This document shows, piece by piece, positions 36,576 to 45,311 of a DNA stretch of 64,000 nucleotides. This DNA is from Brachybacterium sp. FME24 (lineage in GTDB: Bacteria; Actinomycetota; Actinomycetes; Actinomycetales; Dermabacteraceae): positions 1 to 64,000 of the forward strand of contig NZ_JABUXV010000018.1 in the NCBI RefSeq assembly GCF_014897705.1. Direction: 5' to 3'. The position numbers were made by a program, and so were the translations under genes. Under the pieces are notes generated by a model, which saw nothing but the letters and a program-made list of their open reading frames with translations, had not been told where the DNA came from and ran no database searches. Position 1 is the stretch's first letter; the number at the start of each line of letters is the position of its first letter.

Positions 36576-37106
36576 TCACTTCAGGTCGGTGGAGCGCTGC
36601 TCGGGGGCGGGCTCGTCGTCCTGGCCGGGGAGGTGGACGTCGACGACGTTCACGTTGACCTCGATGACGTCGAGGCCGGTGGTGCCCTCGACCTGATCGA
36701 TGACGTTGCGACGGATGGCGTTTCCGACCTCGACGATCGAGGCGCCGTACTCCACGACCACGGTCACGTCGACCGCTGCCTGGGTCTCGCCCTTCTCGAC
36801 ACCGATGCCGCCGGTGATGTTGGTCTGCCCGTTGGGGATCCGGTCGGTCACGGCGGAGAACGCACGACGCACGGCGTTGCCCATGTCGTACACGCCGGGG
36901 ACCTCGCGAGCGGCCATGCCGGCGATCTTCGCGATCACGGTCTCATCCAGCGTGGTCACTCCGCGGCTGGTCTGGAGGGGACCGCGGGGGGCCTTCTCCT
37001 GCGTGACGACCTGCTGCTGCTCACGAGCTTCCTGCTGCTCGGCCTCGCGCTGCGCTGCCTCGCGCTCCTTCTGCGAACCGGTCTGGGGGATGGATGCGTC
37101 GGGCAT
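36576..37106 (-). CDS. Asp23/Gls24 family envelope stress response protein (first gene of operon)
   Basis: 176 residues. The N-terminal ~50 residues are a charged Gln/Glu-rich, probably coiled segment (QKEREAAQREAEQQEAREQQ). Then the canonical Asp23 domain: TTLDETVIAKIAGMAAREVPGV, AAVDVTVVVEYGASIVEVG, GLDVIEVNVNVVDVHLP. GGAG site before ATG 37106. The 175 bp upstream should hold the operon promoter, but I could not assign a sigma consensus with confidence. Confidence 0.92.
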   Translation of the reverse strand: MPDASIPQTGSQKEREAAQREAEQQEAREQQQVVTQEKAPRGPLQTSRGVTTLDETVIAKIAGMAAREVPGVYDMGNAVRRAFSAVTDRIPNGQTNITGGIGVEKGETQAAVDVTVVVEYGASIVEVGNAIRRNVIDQVEGTTGLDVIEVNVNVVDVHLPGQDDEPAPEQRSTDLK

Positions 37107-37281
37107 GCGTGCTCCTTCGTGGTGCCCTGGTCTGGCCGGGGCCTGCGGTTGCGGACACCAAGAAGACGTCGCGTCGTCCGAGATCCTCACGCCCCAGTAT
37201 CTGTGATGCCGCTCACTCCGGCTCGGGGTGCGAGGGGGCTTGCCGTGCCGAGGCATCCGGCCCAGTTGGATTCGGCCCTCG

Positions 37282-37815
37282 TTATCGCAGCCGGAGCAGC
37301 ATCGTGTCGGATCCGCCTTCGCGGCCCACGACGGTGAAGCCGACTCGTCGGTACAGCTCGCGCGCATGATTGCCGTCCTCGACGCTCAGGCTCAGCCCGG
37401 GGAGGCCGCGCTCCGTCGCGTGGACGACCAGCGCTTCCAGCAAGTGCGAGCCGATGCGGCGGCCACGGTGTGCGGGGGCGACGGCAAGGGTCAGCTCGGG
37501 GATGGTGTCCGCGACGTAGCCGTATCCGGGGTCGGCGGCGGTGAGCTGGCGGGCCCAGGTCGCACCTGCCGGCTCGCCGTCGCGCTCGGCGATGACCCCG
37601 AAGTCGGTGTCCCGCTGCCAGCCGTCGACGTAGTGCGCGGCCTCGGGCGAGGCGAGCAGGGCATCGTCGAACTCCGGGTCATCGCGCCAATCGAATGCTG
37701 CGGCGAGCATCGCGCGCAGGAACGCATGGTCCGACCCGATCGCGGGACGGTACGAGAGGCTCGGCGGTGTCGTCGCGCCAAGGGTTCCTTCCCGCTCCGG
37801 GGCGCGGTCGGTCAC
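37282..37815 (-). CDS. GNAT-family N-acetyltransferase
   Basis: 177 residues from GTG 37815; a longer reading from 37935 adds low-complexity sequence. The acetyl-CoA loop LTLAVAPAHRGRRIGSHLLEALV (motif A, R/Q-x-x-G-x-G/A) and motif B SLSVEDGNHARELYRRVGFTVVGR are clear. Substrate unknown. Located upstream of, and separate from, the Asp23 operon on the same strand. Confidence 0.88.
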   Translation of the reverse strand: MTDRAPEREGTLGATTPPSLSYRPAIGSDHAFLRAMLAAAFDWRDDPEFDDALLASPEAAHYVDGWQRDTDFGVIAERDGEPAGATWARQLTAADPGYGYVADTIPELTLAVAPAHRGRRIGSHLLEALVVHATERGLPGLSLSVEDGNHARELYRRVGFTVVGREGGSDTMLLRLR

Positions 37816-38173
37816 GAGTCGGCGTCCCGTCGGGAGAGGTGGTCGGTGCGCTCTGGTGAGGACATGCGTCCAGGATGCGTGAGCAGCCCGAGGGTGTCGA
37901 GCGCGATCTGCAGCCCGCGACTCATCCCCTGCCACGGATCAGGGGTCGTGGAGGAAAGGCGGTTTCAGCCCTCTGATTTTCTGTGCACTGATCTGCAACA
38001 ACACTGCTCCGAGCCGCGGATGAGGGGTGAGCCTGTCTGTCACAGCGCCTCGCAGACCCCCGACTCCCCGGGCCGACCTGCGCGGTTGTGATGTGCCAGA
38101 CATTGCGCATAACGTTTCGGTTACGAGCAGAGAGCTCAGCCGGCCCGCCGGCGAACACGATGGGAGTTCGGTC
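37816..38173. other. Gene-free interval upstream of the disrupted glycine-rich gene
   Basis: 358 bp. A 6-bp hairpin CCCCTG/CAGGGG at 37926-37945 is the only structure noted in the first half. The last 75 bp, with a lower-GC patch GCATAACGTTTCGGTTACG (38106-38124) and a GGGAG ribosome site (38162-38166), look like the promoter and leader of the glycine-rich gene starting at 38174. Confidence 0.4.
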
Positions 38174-38216
38174 ATGACTGAGCAGAACAATTCCGGACAG
38201 TTCGGCAACCAGGGAG

Positions 38217-38224
38217 ACGAGGAG
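38217..38224. repeat. Target-site duplication, left copy
   Basis: ACGAGGAG, matching 39637-39644 exactly. IS256-family elements usually make 8-9 bp duplications. The copies are still identical, consistent with a young insertion. Confidence 0.92.
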
Positions 38225-39636
38225 GGTCAAGTCCCTGGAAGTGGTGTAGCGGTCCTTCGGTGAGAGCGGTCAGGCTGTCAGGGCCGGCAGGGCTTCGGTG
38301 GTCACCTCCTCCACGGGGTTGGTGGTGATGGTCAGGCGGCAGCGGGCCAGGACGTCGAGGCCGAGGTAGCGGCGGCCTTCGGCCCATTCATCGGTCTGTT
38401 CGGCCAGGACCGCGCCGACGAGGCGGACGATCGCCTCGCGGGAGGGGAAGATCCCGACGGAGTCCGTGCGCCGGCGGATCTCGCGGTTCAAACGCTCGGC
38501 GGGGTTGTTCGACCAGATCTGGACCCAGACGTCTTTGGGGAACCCGGTGAACGCGAGAACGTCGGCTCGGGCGGCGTCGAGGTGCTCGGCCACGGCGGGC
38601 AACTTCTCGCCGACGTAGTCCAACAGTCGCTCAAACTGAGCGGTGACCGCTGCAGCTTCGGGCTGGTCATAGACGCTGTGGAGCATCGCCTTCACGGCAG
38701 GCCACATACTCTTGGGACAGATGCTCATGAGGTTCGCGGCGTAGTGGGTGCGGCAGCGCTGCCAGGACGCTCCAGGGAGGTGCGCGGCGATCGCCTCGAC
38801 CAGCCCAGCATGGGCATCGGAGGTCACCAGGCGAACGCCGCCGAGGCCCCGGGCGACGAGGTCGGCGAAGAAGCTGCTCCACGCCGCTCCGGTCTCCGAG
38901 GTCGCCACGCGCATGCCGAGGACCTCGCGGTGGCCGTCGCCGTTGACGCCCGTGGCCAGCAAAACCACGGCGTTGATGACCCGCCCGCCTTCGCGGACTT
39001 TCATCGTGAGTGCATCCGCGGCGACGAACGTGAATGGGCCAGCAGCGTCCAGGGGCCGGTGGCGGAACTGCTCGACGTGCTCATCGAGATCAGTCGCCAT
39101 GCGGCTGACCTGCGACTTCGAGAGCGAGTTGATGCCGAGGGTCTTCACCAACTTGTCCATGCGGCGGGTGGAGACGCCAGCGAGGTAGCAGTCCGCGACC
39201 ACGGTGATAAGCGCGGACTCGGCACGTTTGCGACGCTCGAGCAGCCACTCCGGGAAGTAAGTGCCGGTGCGGTACTTGGGTACGGCGACGTCGATCGTGC
39301 CGACCCGGGTGTCGAGGTCGCGGTGGCGGTAGCCGTTGCGCTGGACAGTTCGATCGGGGCTGGGTCGGCCGTATTCAGCGCCGGCGACTGCGTCAGCATC
39401 TGCTGAGAGGAGCTCGTTGATGATCCTTTGCAGCATCGTGCGCATCAGATCCGGGGAGGCGTCGGCCAGGGCTTCACCGAGCAGGCCGTGAGGGTCGACA
39501 ATATGAGGAGCGGTCATCGTGATGACTCCGTTCGAGAGTGCTGTGAGAGGTTCACTCGAAGGATCACACGGTGACCGCGTCCTCGTCAGAGACGATCACG
39601 GGGCCACCGCGCTACACCACTATGCGGGACTCAACT
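38225..39636 (-). mobile_element. Complete IS256-family insertion sequence (1412 bp)
   Basis: Bounded by 8-bp direct repeats ACGAGGAG at 38217-38224 and 39637-39644. Terminal inverted repeats of about 26 bp: left end GGTCAAGTCCCTGGAAGTGG..., right end (reverse complement) AGTTGAGTCCCGCATAGTGG..., sharing GTGGTGTAGC and about 18 of 26 positions. It carries one full-length transposase gene. Intact ends and target duplication argue for a recent insertion. Confidence 0.93.
38270..39517 (-). CDS. IS256-family (mutator-type) transposase
   Basis: 415 residues, full family length. DDE residues are recognisable: Asp in FVAADALTMKVREGG, Asp in VRLVTSDAHAGL and Glu in NNPAERLNREIRRR. VPKYRTGTYFPEWLLERRKRAE is the conserved N-terminal block. 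Reads on the minus strand, opposite to the gene it interrupts. No frameshift, so probably active. Confidence 0.96.
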   Translation of the reverse strand: MTAPHIVDPHGLLGEALADASPDLMRTMLQRIINELLSADADAVAGAEYGRPSPDRTVQRNGYRHRDLDTRVGTIDVAVPKYRTGTYFPEWLLERRKRAESALITVVADCYLAGVSTRRMDKLVKTLGINSLSKSQVSRMATDLDEHVEQFRHRPLDAAGPFTFVAADALTMKVREGGRVINAVVLLATGVNGDGHREVLGMRVATSETGAAWSSFFADLVARGLGGVRLVTSDAHAGLVEAIAAHLPGASWQRCRTHYAANLMSICPKSMWPAVKAMLHSVYDQPEAAAVTAQFERLLDYVGEKLPAVAEHLDAARADVLAFTGFPKDVWVQIWSNNPAERLNREIRRRTDSVGIFPSREAIVRLVGAVLAEQTDEWAEGRRYLGLDVLARCRLTITTNPVEEVTTEALPALTA

Positions 39637-40061
39637 ACGAGGAGCAGCAGGGCCAGGGTGGCGGATTCGGCGGCGCTGATTCCGGCCAGGGTGGCCAGGG
39701 CGGCTATGGCGGTTCCGACTCGGGCCAGGGCGGCTCCGAGTCCAACCAGGGTGGCGGCCAGGGCGGCCAGGGCAACCAGGGCAACCAGGGTGGCTTCGGT
39801 GGTTCCGACTCCGGTCAGGGTGGCCAGGGTGGTTCCGACTCGGGCCAGGGTGGCAACGAGGGAGGCTTCGGTGGATCCGATTCCGGCCAGGGCGGGAATC
39901 AGGATGGAGGCCAGGGCGGCTTCGGTGGTTCCGATTCCGGTCAGGGCGGCGACCAGGGCAACCAGGGTGGCTTCGGCGGTTCTGAGTCCGGCCAGGGCGG
40001 GAACAACGAGGGTGACCGCAACTTCTGAGTGTCATGCCGGGGCATGAGTGTTCCGACGAGT

Positions 40062-40093
40062 GACGGGGGACGGCCAGGTGGCCGTCCCCCGTC
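40062..40093 (+). terminator. Strong hairpin after the glycine-rich gene
   Basis: Perfect 14-bp stem GACGGGGGACGGCC / GGCCGTCCCCCGTC with a 4-base loop AGGT, 33 bp after the stop at 40028 and before a convergent gene. No T-tract. The preserved terminator supports that the interrupted gene was a real transcription unit. Confidence 0.65.
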
Positions 40094-40217
40094 GTGTGTC
40101 CGCTGGTCGTGAGGTCCGGGGAGCCCCGCGCACCGACGCTTCCTGCGGGAACCAGCTCGGGCACTATGCGTCGTGCCTTCGGCCCCTATGCCTGCAGAGA
40201 CCCGATCACGGTCGGCA

Positions 40218-41030
40218 TCACACCTTCTCGCGCACCTGCGCATGCGCTTCGTCGAGCATCGTCCACACGTCCTGCTCCGTGCCGTCGTAGACGAGCGAGA
40301 GCGGGCCGGTGTATGCGGCGGATTCCATGATGTCGAGGCAGGCGCGGAAGTCCTCGACGTCGAGCCCGCTGTCAGGATCGATGCTCACCTTCGCCTGGCA
40401 GCTCTCTGCAAAGGCTGCGACCTGCGCGAGCTCGTCGTACTTGCCCGGTCCCTTCCAGTTCCCGAAGTCGGCGAGGAAGCCGATCCGGCCCTCGCACCGT
40501 TCCAGCAGGTTCAGCGTGACCTCGGCGTTGACCAGCAGGCTCTGCCAGTTCTCCACCAGGATCCGCGTGCCCTCGTGACGATCGGCGAGGCCACGCAGGG
40601 CGGCGGCGCTGTGCGCGAGCGTGGTCTCCGACGGGGCCTGGTCGCCGGCGGAGATCCGTACCTTCCCCGCGCCGAGCACCTCGCCGACGGTGATCCAGTC
40701 CGAGATCCAGTCGGCCCACCGCGCACCCTCGCGGGGATCGGCGAGGTCGCCATGGTCGACGAGGAAGCACTCGAGGTCCACCCCTGAGCCGACGAAGGCC
40801 GAGCGGAGCTCCTCGAGGTACCCCGGGTCCGTCGAGGGGAGCGAGAAATGACAGATCTGGGCGCTCGCGAAGCCATGGGAGGCAAGCAGCTCGGGGAGGT
40901 CCAGGAGGGCGACGGCCTGGGCGGGGTCCGTGGCGCGACCTTCGAGCGCCGGCATCGTCCCGGGTGCCGCATAGCTCCCCAGCACCCGGAACAGGGACCA
41001 GGTGTGGATCGCTTTCGAGTGGTTCAGCAT
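40218..41030 (-). CDS. Sugar phosphate isomerase/epimerase-like TIM-barrel protein
   Basis: 270 residues. AP-endonuclease-2/xylose-isomerase-like barrel: ICHFSLPSTDPGYLEELRSAF, ILVENW (metal-ligand Glu), GFLADFGNWKGPG (Asp) and VSIDPDSG. Such proteins isomerise or epimerise sugars or inositols using a divalent metal. AGGAG site 10 bases before ATG 41030. Divergent from the Pr6Pr gene. Exact substrate unknown. Confidence 0.85.
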   Translation of the reverse strand: MLNHSKAIHTWSLFRVLGSYAAPGTMPALEGRATDPAQAVALLDLPELLASHGFASAQICHFSLPSTDPGYLEELRSAFVGSGVDLECFLVDHGDLADPREGARWADWISDWITVGEVLGAGKVRISAGDQAPSETTLAHSAAALRGLADRHEGTRILVENWQSLLVNAEVTLNLLERCEGRIGFLADFGNWKGPGKYDELAQVAAFAESCQAKVSIDPDSGLDVEDFRACLDIMESAAYTGPLSLVYDGTEQDVWTMLDEAHAQVREKV

Positions 41031-41189
41031 CGTCAAGGTGCTCCTAGGTCCGTTCCTCGTCGTCGAGCCGGTCGGCGGTGGGGGTATGCCCACCGCAGTA
41101 GCCTGTCACCTTCCGTGCGCCAGCGCAGCAGTGATTCTCCGCCGCGCGCGGATACGATGCAGATCGACGCTGCAGAGGGTGGAGACGCG

Positions 41190-41930
41190 ATGACGACCTG
41201 GTGGCCCTACCTGCGGCTGGCGGCGGCCGGGCTTGCCCTCGCCGCGATCGTGCGGCAGCTGTCCCTGGCGGTCGCCAATGCTCGGGAGGCCGACACCGCC
41301 TGGGGCGCGTGCGTCCCGACGGTGGTGGCGAACTTCTTCAGCTACTTCACCATCCTCTCGAATCTGCTGGCGGCCTGCGTGCTCCTCGTGGGGGCGATCT
41401 GGCTGATGCGGCACCGCCACGGCACGGTTGTCGAGCCCGCCTGGCTCGCCACCCTGTTCGCCTGTGCCACGACCTATATCGTCGTCACAGGCGTTGTGTA
41501 CAACCTGCTGCTGAGGTCCATCTCGATCGCTGGCATCTCTGATGCCTGGACGAACGAGACTCTGCACGTGGTCATCCCGCTCGTCCTGCTCGGGGACGCG
41601 TTCCTGGCACCGAAGCGCCGAGCGTTGCCGTGGCGCGCGATCGCAGTGGTCGTGGTGTTCCCGATCATCTGGGTGCTCTACACGATGGTCAGAGCGAATC
41701 TCGTCGTCGGGCCGCTCACGGGGGATCCCTGGTGGTACCCCTACCCGTTCCTCGACCCGCACCTGGTCCCGGGCGGCACTCTCGGCGTGGCCGGGTACAT
41801 CGTCGGCATCGCGGTCGCGATCACCGCCGTGGCAGCGGGCGTGGTGTGGCTCGGCCGGTATCGGGCCCGACCCGCAACGTCGTCTCCTCGCAGCAGCAGC
41901 CGACACCCAGGAGGCGGAGAGAACTGGTGA
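41190..41930 (+). CDS. Pr6Pr family membrane protein
   Basis: 246 residues with six predicted helices. NFFSYFTILSNLLAACVL is the diagnostic F-x-Y-F-T-x-x-S-N stretch of this family, followed by WYPYPFLDPHLVPGG near the last helices. GGAG site before ATG 41190. The stop overlaps the LysR gene start (GTGA), so the two are one transcription unit. Function unknown in the family. Confidence 0.87.
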   Translation: MTTWWPYLRLAAAGLALAAIVRQLSLAVANAREADTAWGACVPTVVANFFSYFTILSNLLAACVLLVGAIWLMRHRHGTVVEPAWLATLFACATTYIVVTGVVYNLLLRSISIAGISDAWTNETLHVVIPLVLLGDAFLAPKRRALPWRAIAVVVVFPIIWVLYTMVRANLVVGPLTGDPWWYPYPFLDPHLVPGGTLGVAGYIVGIAVAITAVAAGVVWLGRYRARPATSSPRSSSRHPGGGENW

Positions 41931-42892
41931 CCGAGAGCCATGACCCGGAACAGCCCCCCGTGCCCACCCGCCCCCGGGGCAGGGGTGCGGCACCGAGCCT
42001 CGCGCAGGTCGAGGCTCTGATCGCGGTGATCGACTACGGGTCCTTCACCGCCGCCGCAGACATCCTCCAGATCTCCCAGCCCTCCCTCTCGCGACGTATC
42101 CACACGCTCGAGGAGGCCCTGGATATCCGCCTGTTCTCCCCGGTCGGTCGCCGGATGGAGCTCACGGAGACAGGCCGTGGAGTCGTCGCCGCGGGGAGAC
42201 GGGCGCTGGCGGAGATGGGGTCCATCGAGGCGATGGTCGCCTCCGCGCACTCCTTGACGACAGGGTCCCTGCGCGTCACCGGGCTGCCGTCGCTGGTCGG
42301 CAGCGTCCTGACTGATCTCGTCGGGCAGTTTCATCGGGCCCATCCCGGGGTGCGGGCGGAGATCTTCACGGTGGACGACGCCGAGGAGCTGTTCGAGGCG
42401 ATCCGGGTGGGCAGGGCGGACGCCGCCGTCGGAGTCATCAGCCGTGTCCCCGACGACCTGACCGCGATCGCGCTGCCTGCCCAGGAGTTCGCAGCCGTGC
42501 TCCCTGCGGTCGCCCACGAGGGCAGAGACGAGGGAAGCGACGAGCAGCCCCTGTCGGCCCACGACCTGGCCGAGCGCACGCTCGTGACCTTGCCTCGAGG
42601 CACGTCGATCCGACAGCTCACCGAGTCCGTCTACCGGTCCCTGGGCATCGAGCCCGCTCGCCTCATCACGACCACCCAGCGCGACAGCCTGGTCCAGCTC
42701 AGCATCGCGGCCGACGGCGTCACCGTCGTGCCCGAGGTGCTTGCGCGGACGGCGCCCGCCTTCGGAGGCCGTCGGGTCCGGCTGCGCACACCGGTGCAGC
42801 GCGCCATCGGGATCATCCATCGACCCGAAGAATTCACGAACCCCGCCCTTGGTGGGTTCCTGGAGCTGGTGAGGCTCAGGCGTGCGCAATGA
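41927..42892 (+). CDS. LysR-family transcriptional regulator
   Basis: 321 residues, GTG start coupled to the Pr6Pr gene. N-terminal winged HTH after a Pro-rich tail of about 25 residues: VEALIAVIDYGSFTAAADIL, QISQPSLSRRIHTLEEALDIRLF, RRMELTETG. The C-terminal half is the periplasmic-binding-like effector domain (GSLRVTGLPSLVGSVL). Target likely in the divergent isomerase/Pr6Pr region, though no T-N11-A box was singled out. Confidence 0.92.
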   Translation: MTESHDPEQPPVPTRPRGRGAAPSLAQVEALIAVIDYGSFTAAADILQISQPSLSRRIHTLEEALDIRLFSPVGRRMELTETGRGVVAAGRRALAEMGSIEAMVASAHSLTTGSLRVTGLPSLVGSVLTDLVGQFHRAHPGVRAEIFTVDDAEELFEAIRVGRADAAVGVISRVPDDLTAIALPAQEFAAVLPAVAHEGRDEGSDEQPLSAHDLAERTLVTLPRGTSIRQLTESVYRSLGIEPARLITTTQRDSLVQLSIAADGVTVVPEVLARTAPAFGGRRVRLRTPVQRAIGIIHRPEEFTNPALGGFLELVRLRRAQ

Positions 42893-43022
42893 CCTGCACG
42901 AACCGTGGGGGTATAGCGCACCTGCATGAATCGCTCGCCGCTCGCTATTGGAGCGTGACGGCCCCGCGTGGTGACCTGGTCCGTGGACCTGGACCGGAGA
43001 ACTGTGTGAGGAGGGCGCGAGC

Positions 43023-44306
43023 GTGGACGTTGTCCCGAGCAGAGACCGTCGAACGGACCGGCCGCAGCCCCGGCATCGACGGTTGGGGGCAGGAACTCTG
43101 GTGTACCGCCGAGGCCGGATCGCGGCGGTCCTCGCGCTCGCGCTGGTCACCGTCCTGGCCGGCGGGGTGACCGGCACGATGATCCACCTGCGGGGGAACA
43201 TCACGACCTCCCCGATCCGCGCAGGGTCAGAGATCGACCACGACACCAGGGACAGCAAGGACCTGAATATCCTGCTGCTCGGCTCGGACAGCAGGGACCT
43301 CTCGGAGAACGACTTCGGCTCCGGTGACGGCTCCCAGCGCAGCGACGCGATGGTGCTCGCGCACCTGTCCGAGGACGACGGTCGGATCGACGCCGTGCAG
43401 TTACCACGGGACACCCTCATGTCGCTGCCTGCCTGCACTGATACAGGTCACGGGCCCTTCTCCGGTGGGCGCGGGATGCTGAACTCGGCTCTGAACTACG
43501 GCCCGGCGTGCTCGGTCGCGGCCGTGGAGGATCTGACCGGAGTGCCGATCGACCACTTCGTGGAACTGAACTTCGAGGGCTTCATGGCGATCGTCGACGC
43601 CCTGGGCGGATTGCCGGTATGCCTGCCTGACGCGATGAGCGACCCCTACGCGGACCTGGACCTGCCCGCTGGACACCAGACCCTCGAAGGGAAGGACGCG
43701 CTGGCGCTCGCCCGCACCCGCCATGCCGTGGGCGATGGCAGCGACATCGCGCGCCTCGGACATCAGCAGATGGTCATGTCCGCTGTGGTGCAGGAGGCGA
43801 CCAGCCGGCAGGTCGTCACCCGCCCCGACAGGCTGTACTCCTTCCTGGATGCCACGACGTCCGCGCTCACCGTCGATCCGGGGCTGAGCGCGATCACCGA
43901 CATGGCCGCGCTGGGGAATCGAGTGGCTCGGGTCGCCCCCGAGAACATCACCTTCATGACCATGCCGTGGGAGCCGGCGCCCGGGGATCCCAACCGCGTG
44001 GTGCCGTCCGCCCAGGCGGAATCCGTCTTCGCGCAGCTGGCCGCCGACGGCCCGATCACACGAGCGGGCGCGCAGGACGAGGAACCCTCGCCCTCCGACT
44101 CCGACTCCGGCTCTGCCTCCGGCTCCGACTCCGACTCCGGCTCTGCCTCCGGCTCCAACTCCGGCTCTGAGGAGGAGCCACCACCGGCATCCGGAACCAC
44201 ACCCCCGGTACAAGAGGAGTCCCGCCCGGCGCCCGAGGCGCCGCCCCAGGACGCTCAGGTGGAGACGACGACGCGGACCGCAGACACGGACCTCTGCTCG
44301 GGCTGA
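43023..44306 (+). CDS. LCP family protein (LytR-CpsA-Psr wall-glycopolymer ligase)
   Basis: 427 residues, GTG start. A cytoplasmic basic tail, one membrane helix (about 32-53), then the LCP domain (~75-245) with NILLLGSDSRD, QRSDAMVLAHL and QLPRDTLMSLP containing the key Arg/Asp residues that bind polyprenyl pyrophosphate. A C-terminal Ser/Asp/Gly tail (~350-385, encoded by 30-nt repeats) and Pro-rich end extend beyond the domain. Attaches teichoic acid or other polymers to peptidoglycan outside the membrane. Confidence 0.93.
   Translation: MDVVPSRDRRTDRPQPRHRRLGAGTLVYRRGRIAAVLALALVTVLAGGVTGTMIHLRGNITTSPIRAGSEIDHDTRDSKDLNILLLGSDSRDLSENDFGSGDGSQRSDAMVLAHLSEDDGRIDAVQLPRDTLMSLPACTDTGHGPFSGGRGMLNSALNYGPACSVAAVEDLTGVPIDHFVELNFEGFMAIVDALGGLPVCLPDAMSDPYADLDLPAGHQTLEGKDALALARTRHAVGDGSDIARLGHQQMVMSAVVQEATSRQVVTRPDRLYSFLDATTSALTVDPGLSAITDMAALGNRVARVAPENITFMTMPWEPAPGDPNRVVPSAQAESVFAQLAADGPITRAGAQDEEPSPSDSDSGSASGSDSDSGSASGSNSGSEEEPPPASGTTPPVQEESRPAPEAPPQDAQVETTTRTADTDLCSG
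44094..44168 (+). repeat. 30-nt in-frame tandem repeats in the LCP gene
   Basis: Two exact copies of a 30-nt unit (44094-44123 and 44124-44153), plus a third partial copy. Each encodes SDSDSGSASG. Copy number can change without breaking the frame, so the length of the acidic tail may vary between strains. Confidence 0.88.
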
Positions 44307-44339
44307 CGGGCGGGAGGGGCGGAGCTATGCTCTGCCGCT

Positions 44340-45308
44340 ATGAGCTCCTCGACGCGCCGCGCGGTGATCCTGGGGGGAACTGGCGCCATCGGGGCAGCCA
44401 CGGCGCAGCGCCTCGTCGAGGGCGGTTGGCGCGTCGACGTCACGGGGCGCGACCCGGGCCGGATGCCCCCGGAACTGACGCACCAGGGAGTTCGTTTCCA
44501 TGCCATCGACCGTCGGGACGGGGCGGCGGTGTCGCGCCTGGTGGGCAGCGGCGCCGACCTGCTCGTCGATCTCCTCGCCTATGAGCGGGACGATGTCAGG
44601 GGCCTGCTGCCGATGATGGCCGACTGCGCGAGTCTGGTGATCGCCTCTTCGCGGGCCGTCTACGTCGATGGCGAAGGCCGTCACCTCAACGGTGACCAGC
44701 CCCCTCGTTTCCCGCTGCCGATGCCGGAATCCACCGCGACGCTCTCCCCGGCCGCACCGGGGACGAACCCGTTCACCCGCGAGGGATACGCGCCCTCCAA
44801 GGTCGCCGTGGAACAGGAAGCTCTCACCAGCGGACTGCCCGTGACCGTGCTGCGCCTCTCGAAGGTGCATGGCCCCTGGGCCCGCAACGCCCGAACTCGA
44901 CCGATCGTGGAGCAGATGCTCGCCGGCGCCGAGGCGATCGAGCTGACCGACCGCGGGAGCTCGGTCGACCACCTCACGGCCGCGGCGAACACGGCAGGCC
45001 TGATCGAGACGGTCGCCGATGCCCCGGGGACCCGCGTGCTGAACTCGGCCGATCCCGACGCACTGACCGCCGCCGAGATCGTGCACGCCATCGGGGCAGC
45101 GATCGACTGGGAGGGCGAGATCGTGGGCCTCGAACCGGGAGAGGCAGGCGGCGAACATCCGTGGAGCGCCCCGTCCCCGATAGTCCTGGACATGCGCGCT
45201 GCGCGCGAGCTCGACTACCAGCCCGTCGCGTCCGGACGCGAGCTCATCGGGGCCGAGGCCCGATGGGTAGCCGGCATGGACTATCACCCGTGCTCGCCGA
45301 GGGCCTGA
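44340..45308 (+). CDS. NAD-dependent epimerase/dehydratase (extended SDR)
   Basis: 322 residues. N-terminal Rossmann motif VILGGTGAIGAATAQRLV; later IASSRAVYVDGEGR and YAPSKVAVEQEAL provide the catalytic Tyr-x-x-x-Lys. LRLSKVHGPW follows as in nucleotide-sugar epimerases. Substrate unknown. It is 33 bp after the LCP gene and 3 bp before the AadA-like gene, so co-transcription with the latter is likely. Confidence 0.9.
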   Translation: MSSSTRRAVILGGTGAIGAATAQRLVEGGWRVDVTGRDPGRMPPELTHQGVRFHAIDRRDGAAVSRLVGSGADLLVDLLAYERDDVRGLLPMMADCASLVIASSRAVYVDGEGRHLNGDQPPRFPLPMPESTATLSPAAPGTNPFTREGYAPSKVAVEQEALTSGLPVTVLRLSKVHGPWARNARTRPIVEQMLAGAEAIELTDRGSSVDHLTAAANTAGLIETVADAPGTRVLNSADPDALTAAEIVHAIGAAIDWEGEIVGLEPGEAGGEHPWSAPSPIVLDMRAARELDYQPVASGRELIGAEARWVAGMDYHPCSPRA

Positions 45309-45311
45309 GTC

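Larger units (their letters stand above)
38174..40028 (+). pseudogene. Glycine/glutamine-rich repeat protein gene interrupted by an IS256-family element
   Basis: The 5' part (38174-38224) encodes MTEQNNSGQFGNQGDEE in frame; the 3' part resumes at 39645 with QQGQGGGFGG and runs to the stop at 40028. Joining them across the insertion, and counting one copy of the 8-bp duplication, restores a 144-residue frame. The protein is almost wholly low complexity: repeats of GGFGGSDSGQGG and GNQGG, no hydrophobic helix and no signal peptide, so it should be hydrophilic and disordered. Function unknown. As it stands the 5' part would read into the element and stop after 29 residues, so the gene is inactive unless the element excises precisely. 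Confidence 0.85.
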
